From DASVBE01 sp036375995 (GTDB taxonomy: Bacteria; Actinomycetota; Actinomycetes; Streptosporangiales; Streptosporangiaceae): DNA of 13,547 bases. The notes beneath the pieces are model-generated. The model was not told the origin of the DNA. It ran no database searches and was given only the letters and a program-made list of their open reading frames with translations. How positions within the stretch are numbered: the first letter of the stretch is position 1; every line of letters starts with the position of its first letter. The stretch covers positions 1 to 13,547 of the forward strand of contig DASVBE010000368.1 in NCBI GenBank assembly GCA_036375995.1, read 5' to 3'. Both the position numbers and the translations under genes were made by a program. Positions 6,678-12,186 of the stretch are shown here, piece after piece.

Positions 6678-7235
6678 TTACAGGTACGGACCGGACCGGG
6701 AGTCTTCCTGGCCGGGCTGGCCGGGCATGCCGGGCATCATTCCCGGGCCCGGGGTGACGCCCGGCGGCAGCGCGCGGCGCATCTGCTCGAGCTGGGCCCG
6801 GGCCGCCATCTGCTGGGCAAACAGTGTGGTCTGGATGCCGTGGAACAGGCCTTCCAGCCAGCCGACCAGCTGAGCCTGGGCCACGCGCAGCTCGGGTTCG
6901 CTGGGCACGCTCTCGTCGTCGAAGGGCAGCGAGAGCCGCTCCAGCTCCTCGATCAGCTCGGGGGCCAGGCCATCCTCAAGTTCCTTGATCGAGCTCTTGT
7001 GGATCTGCTTCAGCCGGGCCCGGCTCTTCTCGTCCAGCGGCGCAGCCCTGACCTCTTCCAGCAGCTGGCGGATCATGCTGCCCACCCGCATGACCTTGGC
7101 GGGCTGCTCGACCATCTCGGTCACCGGCCGCTCGCTGGCTTCCTGAACCGCGTCAGCCTCGATGGTGGCGCCGTCCGGTCCGACAATCACCACCCTGCCC
7201 TGCTGCTCCGGCTCAGAGTTCGTCTGATCGCTCAT
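6678..7235 (-). CDS. bpa: Bacterial proteasome activator (Bpa/PafE)
   Basis: 185 residues closely resembling mycobacterial Bpa (PafE, Rv3780), an ATP-independent ring that opens the 20S proteasome gate. The signature run from MVEQPAKVMRVGSMIRQLLE (41-60) through EVRAAPLDE (61-69) to IKELEDGLAPEL (83-94) is clear, as is the helical region AQLVGWLEGLFHGIQTTLFA (121-140) and QQMAARAQLEQMR. A flexible Pro/Gly/Met-rich linker follows (158-176). The protein ends in Gly-Pro-Tyr-Leu, where the mycobacterial protein ends in Gly-Gln-Tyr-Leu; this tail docks into the proteasome alpha ring. The ATG at 7235 has AGGGG only 1 nt upstream, so translation may not rely on a normal ribosome binding site. The gene diverges from the large ATPase gene. 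No proteasome subunit or Pup gene is in the window. Confidence 0.95.
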   Translation of the reverse strand: MSDQTNSEPEQQGRVVIVGPDGATIEADAVQEASERPVTEMVEQPAKVMRVGSMIRQLLEEVRAAPLDEKSRARLKQIHKSSIKELEDGLAPELIEELERLSLPFDDESVPSEPELRVAQAQLVGWLEGLFHGIQTTLFAQQMAARAQLEQMRRALPPGVTPGPGMMPGMPGQPGQEDSRSGPYL

Positions 7236-7486
7236 GCCCCTAGTCTGCCGGTGCCGGGGTATTGCTGCAGCCCGCCCCCGCCCATCGGTGACCCGCGCGC
7301 TGTATCTCCCTCATCTGGTGCCGCAAGTGGCGAACGAGCTAAATGGGGCTCATGTGATGATCGTTTGCGTAATTAATCGCTCACCGGGTGTGCCATCTGT
7401 AATCGTCTGTCCTACGCTCGGCTGTAGTAGACGCCTATACCGCCGGTTGCGCCGTTGCGCCTGCGACGTGAGGAGAACCAGCAGTT
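7236..7486. promoter_or_regulatory. Divergent promoter region between bpa and the ATPase gene
   Basis: 251 bp that must drive both genes. The segment 7340-7410 is the most A/T-rich part of the window. TACGCT at 7413-7418 fits a -10 for the rightward gene. Imperfect inverted pieces (GTCT...CTAC at about 7405-7415 with GTAGTAGAC at 7424-7432) could be an operator, but this is weak. GAGGAG at 7470-7475 is a good ribosome binding site 11 nt before the TTG start at 7487 and decides that start. Confidence 0.4.
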
Positions 7487-9997
7487 TTGGCTGATGAGGC
7501 AGCAGGCCAGCCCCCCGCACCCACCCCGGACGGACCCGCCGGCGACGGCAACGCCCCCGCCGACCAGCCTGCTGGCCCGGCCACGTCCCGCCCGCCGGAC
7601 TCAGCGCCCGCGGCCCCCCATCCCGCTCCGTCGGACCAGCCCGCCGAGGCCCGCGCCTACGGCGAACCCGATCCGGCAACCAGCGAACCCGATCCGGTGG
7701 CCGGCGAACCGGGCGGCAGGCTGGCCCGGACGGCCGGCGAACCCGGTCCAGCGGCCGGCGGACCCGATCGGGCGGCTGGCGGACCGGCCTGGATGTCCGG
7801 CGAGCCGGGCCGTGGGGACGGCGGACTGGCCCCGGCAGCCCACGAGCCCGGTCCGGTGGCTGGCGGACCCGGTCCGGTATCCGGTGAGCCGGGCCGCGGG
7901 GTCGGCGGCCGACCCGATCCGGCGTCCGGCGGGTCCGATCCGGCGGCTGGCGGATCGGCCTGGGCGGCCGGAGAACCGGATCGCGGGGGCGGAGAACCGG
8001 GTCGTGAGGGCGACGGGCTGGCCCGGGCGGCTGGCGGATCGGCCTGGGTGTCCGGTGAATCTGGCGGTGGGGTCGGTGGGCTGGCCGGGGCGTCCGGCGA
8101 GCCTGGTCCGGCGGCTGGCGGACCGGACCGGGCGGCCAGCGAAGGCGATCCGGCGGCCGGCGAGCCAGGTGGCGGGCTGGCCCGGGCGGCTGGCGGGCCC
8201 GGTCCGGCGGCTGGCGGATCGGCCTGGGCGGCCGGAGAACCGGGTCGTGAGGGCGGCGGGCTGGCCCGGGCGGCGGGCGAATCCGATCTGGCGGTCGGCG
8301 AATCCGGCCTGACCACGCCGGTGCCGTATGACCCAGCCGGGGAGGAGCCCGCGGACGTGGGGCCTGGCGGCGGGTCTGGTGGGCAGCAGGACGCGGCCGG
8401 GTCGCCGCCCGCCGGGATCCCGGCCGGCGGATACCCCGGGACCGAGCGGGATCTGCCCGAGCGGTTCGAGCCGCTGCACTCGGAACTGCTGCCCGGCCTG
8501 GATCCGGGGCCGGGGACCGGGCCTGCCGAGCCGCCGGGACCGGCCGGACCTGACCCGGTGACCTACGGGCCCGAGTCGTACGGCGCGCCGACCAGCTATG
8601 CCCCGGCCGGTGATGGCGGACCGGCGACCGACGATCTGCGCGACCCTTACCTGTACGGGCCGTCGTACTACCCGCCGGACCCTTACGGTGCTGCCGAGCC
8701 TTACGAGGCGGACGATCCCTACGACCCGGCCGACCCCTACGGGTCGACCGACCTGTACGGCCCGGCCGAGCCGGGCCACGAGACCGGCCCTGACGATGCG
8801 GCCGAGCCGGGCCGCGAGGCTCTCCCGGCCCAGGAGGCTGGCCTGGGCCGCGGGCCCGGCCGCGGCGCCGGCCCTTACCTGCCGCGCGAGGCGCCGAGCG
8901 CGCGGAGCGTGTTCCGCGCCCCCGCTGCCGTACAGCATGATTTTCCGCCCGCATCGGTGCGGGAGCCGAAACCGCCACCGGAAGCGCCTACGGCCGCTCG
9001 CGTGGCGGAACCGGCGCCGCCGCCGGCCGGGCCGCCGCCGGCCGGCACTGACAGCCTGACGCCGGAGTTCCTGCTGCCGGCCCGGCGGCGGGCGCCTGCG
9101 CCGGGCTGGCGCCGGATCCTGTACCAGGCCAGCGGCGGGCTGATCCGGGTGTCCGCGTCCGCGGCCGAACAGCGGCGGCAGGACATGATGGCCCGGGTGC
9201 GCACGCCGGTCGCGGGCGGCCATCACCGGGTCGCCGTGCTCAGCCTCAAGGGCGGCGTCGGCAAGACCACGACCACGGTCGGGCTGGGCGCGACGCTCGC
9301 GTCGCTGCGCGGCGACCGGGTCATCGCGGTCGACGCCAACCCGGACCGTGGCACGCTGTCCGACAAGGTCCACCTGGAGACCGCGGCCACCGTGCGTGAC
9401 CTGCTGAACGAGCGTGGCCAGATCGAGCGGTACGCGGACGTGCGCGCGTTCACCTCGCAGTCGAGCAGCCGGCTCGAGGTGCTGGCCTCGGACCGGGACC
9501 CGACCGTGTCGGTGGCGTTCAGCGAGAACGACTACTGCGAAGTGGCCCGGGTGCTCGAGCACTACTACTCGATCTGCATCACCGACTGCGGGACCGGGCT
9601 GCTGCACTCGGCGATGGCCGGTGTGCTGCGGCTGGCTGACCAGATCGTCCTGGTCAGCTCACCGTCGGTGGACGGCGCGCGGAGCGCGAGCGCGACGCTG
9701 GACTGGCTGGCCGCGCATGCCTACGGCGACCTGGTCCAGAACGCGGTCGTGGTGCTGTCGGTTATCCGGCCTGGCAGCCGCAGTACGGTCGACCTGGACC
9801 GGCTGGAGCAGCACTTCGCGGCTCGCTGCCGGGCGGTGACCAGGATCCCGTTCGACTCGCACCTGGAAGAGGGCGCCGAGCTGGAGCTTGACCAGCTCAG
9901 CCGGGGCACCGCGGACGCCTACCTGGCCCTGGCCGCACTGGTCGGGGACGGGCTGGCCACCTCCCGCCGGGCTGAGCTGTCACCTGGGCCGGCTTAG
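7487..9997 (+). CDS. EspI/MinD-like P-loop ATPase with long repetitive N-terminus
   Basis: 836 residues starting at TTG 7487, set by GAGGAG 11 nt upstream. Residues 1-58 are Pro/Ala-rich, 59-275 are an imperfect heptad repeat, 360-426 are Tyr/Pro-rich, and about 575-836 form a ParA/MinD-superfamily ATPase. The deviant Walker A is K588-GGVG-K593-TT. VIAVDANPD (612-620) and ICITDCGTG (696-704) are the switch/Walker B strands, and SSPSVDGARSASATLDWL follows. This C-terminal domain resembles EspI (Rv3876), an ATPase linked to ESX-1 type VII secretion, whose N-terminus is also Pro/Ala-rich. It may therefore couple ATP binding to secretion or to polar positioning, but no ESX gene is in view, so that is inference. 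The winged-helix gene 181 bp downstream may be its partner. A plain chromosome-partitioning ParA is less likely: no parB or parS is seen. Confidence 0.88.
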   Translation: MADEAAGQPPAPTPDGPAGDGNAPADQPAGPATSRPPDSAPAAPHPAPSDQPAEARAYGEPDPATSEPDPVAGEPGGRLARTAGEPGPAAGGPDRAAGGPAWMSGEPGRGDGGLAPAAHEPGPVAGGPGPVSGEPGRGVGGRPDPASGGSDPAAGGSAWAAGEPDRGGGEPGREGDGLARAAGGSAWVSGESGGGVGGLAGASGEPGPAAGGPDRAASEGDPAAGEPGGGLARAAGGPGPAAGGSAWAAGEPGREGGGLARAAGESDLAVGESGLTTPVPYDPAGEEPADVGPGGGSGGQQDAAGSPPAGIPAGGYPGTERDLPERFEPLHSELLPGLDPGPGTGPAEPPGPAGPDPVTYGPESYGAPTSYAPAGDGGPATDDLRDPYLYGPSYYPPDPYGAAEPYEADDPYDPADPYGSTDLYGPAEPGHETGPDDAAEPGREALPAQEAGLGRGPGRGAGPYLPREAPSARSVFRAPAAVQHDFPPASVREPKPPPEAPTAARVAEPAPPPAGPPPAGTDSLTPEFLLPARRRAPAPGWRRILYQASGGLIRVSASAAEQRRQDMMARVRTPVAGGHHRVAVLSLKGGVGKTTTTVGLGATLASLRGDRVIAVDANPDRGTLSDKVHLETAATVRDLLNERGQIERYADVRAFTSQSSSRLEVLASDRDPTVSVAFSENDYCEVARVLEHYYSICITDCGTGLLHSAMAGVLRLADQIVLVSSPSVDGARSASATLDWLAAHAYGDLVQNAVVVLSVIRPGSRSTVDLDRLEQHFAARCRAVTRIPFDSHLEEGAELELDQLSRGTADAYLALAALVGDGLATSRRAELSPGPA
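7661..8311 (+). repeat. In-frame 21-bp (heptad) repeat array within the ATPase N-terminus
   Basis: About two dozen units with the consensus Gly-[Glu/Gly]-Pro/Ser-x-x-Ala-Ala span residues 59-275. Most are 7 residues (GEPGPAA, GGPDRAA, GGSAWAA); interspersed 11- and 14-residue variants include GEPGREGGGLARAA. Some longer DNA blocks recur almost exactly (near 7950-8050 and 8215-8290), suggesting slippage or recombination between units. The protein segment should be unstructured. The array keeps several other frames open, which produces long spurious ORFs on both strands. Confidence 0.9.
8642..8764 (+). repeat. Tyr/Pro/Asp-rich imperfect repeat (DPYG-type) in the ATPase linker
   Basis: Residues 386-426 contain nine tyrosines, mostly as DPY, EPY or LYG units (DPYLYG, DPYGAAEPY, DPYDPADPYG). 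Three more Tyr occur shortly before (TYGPESYGAP). The composition differs sharply from the Gly/Ala heptads upstream, so this is a second low-complexity module, possibly for protein interaction or phosphorylation. Confidence 0.75.
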
Positions 9998-10019
9998 ATA
10001 CGCGCTGAGATACGCACTT
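9996..10019. repeat. Two 12-bp direct repeats at the ATPase stop codon
   Basis: AGATACGCGCTG (9996-10007) is followed directly by AGATACGCACTT (10008-10019), 9 of 12 identical. The first copy overlaps the TAG stop of the ATPase gene. It may be a simple duplication; no binding protein is implied. Confidence 0.5.
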
Positions 10020-10037
10020 AGCCGTGCGAGACCGGCC

Positions 10038-10078
10038 TGCTCAGGCGAGACTAGGAGGAGCGGGTCCGGGCCTGAGCA
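10038..10078. terminator. 9-bp perfect inverted repeat with 23-nt loop after the ATPase gene
   Basis: TGCTCAGGC (10038-10046) pairs exactly with GCCTGAGCA (10070-10078). The loop contains AGGAGGAG (10053-10060), but no start codon follows at usable spacing. It could be an intrinsic terminator or attenuator between the ATPase and the winged-helix gene. No T tract follows, so termination is inferred from position only. Confidence 0.4.
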
Positions 10079-10116
10079 CAGCCGGGCGGATCGCAGCGGT
10101 GGGGGGAATCGGACTT

Positions 10117-10137
10117 CGGCGCGCTACGTGAGCGCCG
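10117..10137. other. Small hairpin in the leader of the winged-helix gene
   Basis: CGGCGC (10117-10122) and GCGCCG (10132-10137) pair around the 9-nt loop GCTACGTGA. It lies about 40 nt before the GTG start and would form in the transcript leader if transcription begins upstream. Role unknown. Confidence 0.3.
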
Positions 10138-10178
10138 CTTGGTCAGCTCCGGGCCGGAAAGGTGAGGCAGGAAGCACT

Positions 10179-10613
10179 GTGGAAGACACGTGGGGAAGCC
10201 GGGAACTCCCGGTGCTGAGCGCGGCCGTCGCGCTGCTCGAAGAGAGCTACATGGTGACCGTGAGCGACATCGCGGAGAAGACCGGGCTGGAGCTGTCCGC
10301 CGTGTCGCGTTCGCTCGAGGCCATGGACCCGACGTACGTCGACTTCCGCAAGACCGAGACCGGCGGGGACCCGCGCTTCTGGTACGTGAACAAGGTCACC
10401 CCGGCCGCGCGTGAGGAGGTCGGGCAGTGGCCGGCGCCGGCCAAGCTGATCGACCGGCTGGCGGCCGCCTTCAGCGACGCGGCGAGCCGCGAGCCGGACC
10501 CGGTCCGGCGGGACCAGTTGCGTCATGCCGGTGCGCTGCTCGGCGGTCCGGTCCGTGATGTCGCCGTGCAAGTCGCGGCCAACGTGATGGCGCGGTCGGC
10601 CTGGATCAGCTGA
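10179..10613 (+). CDS. Small winged-helix DNA-binding-like protein, function unknown
   Basis: 144 residues from GTG 10179, with AGGA at 10169-10172 as ribosome binding site. The frame is open further upstream but that part is low-quality Arg/Ser/Gly-rich sequence, so the GTG is preferred. Residues 12-50 (AAVALLEESYMVTVSDIAEKTGLELSAVSRSLEAM read in sequence) fit a helix-turn-helix: V27-S29-D30-I31-A32 opens helix 2 and L38-S40-V42-S43 falls in the recognition helix. DPRFWYVNKVTP (64-75) looks like the wing, followed by helices rich in Ala and Arg. The fold resembles MarR- or IclR-type winged helices but the exact family is not recognised. It follows the EspI-like ATPase by 181 bp, with hairpins between, so it may have its own promoter. 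It converges on the methyltransferase gene. Confidence 0.75.
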   Translation: MEDTWGSRELPVLSAAVALLEESYMVTVSDIAEKTGLELSAVSRSLEAMDPTYVDFRKTETGGDPRFWYVNKVTPAAREEVGQWPAPAKLIDRLAAAFSDAASREPDPVRRDQLRHAGALLGGPVRDVAVQVAANVMARSAWIS

Positions 10614-10645
10614 CCGGCCGGCGCGAGCCAGCGGGCGCCGGGCGG
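10614..10645. terminator. Bidirectional hairpin terminator filling the convergent gap
   Basis: CCGGCCGGCGC (10614-10624) pairs with GCGCCGGGCGG (10635-10645) at 10 of 11 positions around a 10-nt loop. The first base follows the stop of the winged-helix gene and the last precedes the stop of the methyltransferase on the other strand, so the hairpin is exactly the intergenic space. It is symmetric and can serve both transcripts. No T tract is present. Confidence 0.7.
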
Positions 10646-11539
10646 CTAGTGCTTGATGGCCGTTAGGTAGGCGAGCGCCCGGCGTTCCTGGCCGGTTCCG
10701 GTCTCGACGAGCGGGCGCAGGTGCGCGGTGAACTCGGTGATCTCCGCGGCGGTCAGCGCCTGGTCCATCGCTTCGGCCATCGTCGGGATCTTCGGGTTGC
10801 CGGACATGGCGAGGAATCGGTCCCAGGGGACGGGGGGTTTGGTGTTCTTGACGCAGACCTGGAGCTCGAGACCGACCTCGTCGAACCCGGCCTGCTCGGC
10901 CAGCCGGACCAGGTCCCGTTCGTCGAAATCGGTCATCGGGTCGGTGTCCGGCGGCTGGTACGAGTCGTAGCGGGCGATGACCTTCGCGGCGATGGCGCGG
11001 ACCGGGCGGGTGTCGTAGCCGGCGAACCTTTCCGGGTCGCGGCCGGACATCAGGACGTTGATCGGCTCGAACAGGCTGACCCGTCCGCCGGGGCGCAGCA
11101 CGCGGAGGAATTCGGCGAAGGCGGCGGCCTTGTCCTTGACGTAGATCAGGACGGAGCGGGTCGTGACGACGTCGGCTGACTGGTCGGCGATGCCCTCGAG
11201 CGCGTCGGCCGAGGCGAGCACGAATGCGCAGCGGGCGGCCAGGCCTTCGTGGGTGGCGGCGGTGCGGCAGTGGTCGAGCAGGTCCGCCGAGATGTCGGAG
11301 AAGATGACCCGGCCCTCCGGGCCCAGGCGCTCCAGCGCCCCGAACGCGATCATCCCGTCGCCGGTGCCCACGTCGAGGAGGGTGTCGCCGGCGCGGAGCC
11401 GGGCTTTGCCGAGGACGGTGTCGCGGATGGGGTAGAGGAAGCCGGTGAGCTCGCGCTCACGGAAGGCGGCGTCACCCCCGAAACGCGTGTCCAGGAGCCA
11501 CCGGTGCCACCGGTCGGTGTTTTGCGCCACGCGTGTCAT
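10646..11539 (-). CDS. Class I SAM-dependent methyltransferase
   Basis: 297 residues with a Rossmann-like methyltransferase core. Motif I is L54-LDVGTGDGM, the acidic residue after strand 2 is D82 in VIFSDIS, and SADALEGIADQSADVVTTRS (110-129) covers motifs II-III. LRPGGRVSLFEP (148-159) is the usual strand 5 region. The C-terminal half (about 165-297) is a family-specific cap with SYQPPDTDPMTDFDERDLV and PPVPWDRFLAMSGNPKIP and probably decides the substrate. The start ATG at 11539 has GGAGAG about 6 nt upstream. The substrate is unknown; UbiE/arsenite-type small-molecule methylation is a family-level guess. It diverges from the VOC gene across 61 bp. Confidence 0.93.
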   Translation of the reverse strand: MTRVAQNTDRWHRWLLDTRFGGDAAFRERELTGFLYPIRDTVLGKARLRAGDTLLDVGTGDGMIAFGALERLGPEGRVIFSDISADLLDHCRTAATHEGLAARCAFVLASADALEGIADQSADVVTTRSVLIYVKDKAAAFAEFLRVLRPGGRVSLFEPINVLMSGRDPERFAGYDTRPVRAIAAKVIARYDSYQPPDTDPMTDFDERDLVRLAEQAGFDEVGLELQVCVKNTKPPVPWDRFLAMSGNPKIPTMAEAMDQALTAAEITEFTAHLRPLVETGTGQERRALAYLTAIKH

Positions 11540-11588
11540 TCTGCTCTCCGGCCGCGTGTGGGGCGCGGCTGGCTGTGGCTGGGTGGCC

Positions 11589-11594
11589 TAGCCT
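11589..11594 (+). promoter_or_regulatory. Candidate -10 hexamer (TAGCCT) of a leaderless promoter for the VOC gene
   Basis: TAGCCT fits TANNNT and ends 6 nt before the ATG at 11601, with no ribosome binding site between. The 61-bp divergent spacer 11540-11600 must also hold the methyltransferase promoter on the other strand. No -35 is evident. Confidence 0.45.
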
Positions 11595-11600
11595 TCGGCT

Positions 11601-12035
11601 ATGCAGCCCAACCGCTCGATCCCGTCCTCGCCGGTGGTGCCGGTGCTGATCTACCCGGACGTGCGAGCCGCGGTCGCCTGGCTGACCGGGGCGTTCGGCT
11701 TCGCCGAGCGGCTGCGGATCGGGGAAGACCACCGATCGCAGATGCGCGCGGGGGACGGTGATGTGATCATCGGGGATGTCCGGCATGACCGGCGGCCGCC
11801 CCGGGAGGGCGAGTCGACGCACCAGGTCATGGTGCGGGTGGATGACGCCCGGGCGCACTGTGAGCGGGCGCGGGCGTACGGGGCCGTGATTCTTATGGAG
11901 CCGACGGACTTTGAGTACGGCGAGCGCCAGTATGCGGTTGAGGATCTGGCCGGGCATCAGTGGACGTTCTCCCAGACGCTGCGGGACGTGGCGCCGGAGG
12001 AATGGGGAGGGGACGACGTCGTCCTGCTGGAGTGA
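11601..12035 (+). CDS. VOC-fold (glyoxalase/bleomycin-resistance type) protein
   Basis: 144 residues, the length of a single two-module VOC protein. The opening strand VVPVLIYPDVRAAVAWL (11-27) and AFGFAERLRIG (31-41) match the first beta-alpha-beta-beta-beta unit; DHRSQMRAGDGDVIIGDV carries the next strands. The second unit begins at H74-QVMVRVDDARAHCERA and ends with YAVEDLAGHQWTFSQ (111-125). H74 and E114 sit where VOC enzymes place metal ligands, so a metal-dependent enzyme is possible, but many relatives only bind small molecules. The start ATG follows a leaderless-type -10. It diverges from the methyltransferase; whether they act together is unknown. Confidence 0.9.
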   Translation: MQPNRSIPSSPVVPVLIYPDVRAAVAWLTGAFGFAERLRIGEDHRSQMRAGDGDVIIGDVRHDRRPPREGESTHQVMVRVDDARAHCERARAYGAVILMEPTDFEYGERQYAVEDLAGHQWTFSQTLRDVAPEEWGGDDVVLLE

Positions 12036-12186
12036 ATGGCGGGGAGCTTGCGCCGGCGCTGGGCTGCGGCGAGGTGTGAGACGGTAGGACCGCCCCCCGT
12101 CACCAGGCCGGAGGCGCGCTCACCAGGACTGGCCGCTGGGATGCCGGAGCAGTGCCGCGCCTGGGTGCCTTCCCCGGTCTGGCGGA

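Noticed and set aside
7661..8311. CRISPR-like regular repeat
   Set aside because: Repeats are contiguous, in frame and imperfect, with no unique spacers and no cas genes.
7350..8978. 542-residue minus-strand open frame opposite the ATPase N-terminus
   Set aside because: It is an Arg/Pro-rich shadow created by the stop-free 21-bp repeat. The plus-strand frame has the ribosome binding site, continues into a recognisable ATPase and has the expected codon bias.
7601..9607. 668-residue minus-strand open frame opposite the ATPase
   Set aside because: Also a repeat-driven shadow with no domain; it runs antisense through the Walker motifs of the real protein.
7487..9997. Plasmid or chromosome partition ParA
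   Set aside because: No parB gene or parS-like palindrome nearby, and the C-terminal sequence is closer to EspI/MinD-type proteins.
9888..10178. Upstream extension of the winged-helix frame
   Set aside because: It overlaps the end of the ATPase, is low-complexity and crosses hairpins; GTG 10179 has a ribosome binding site and begins the conserved-looking part.
12036..12186. Terminator between the VOC and right-edge membrane genes
   Set aside because: Only weak or widely spaced complementarity (GCGCCGGCGC near 12051, AGGCGCG at 12112 with CGCGCCT at 12156); nothing strong enough to call.
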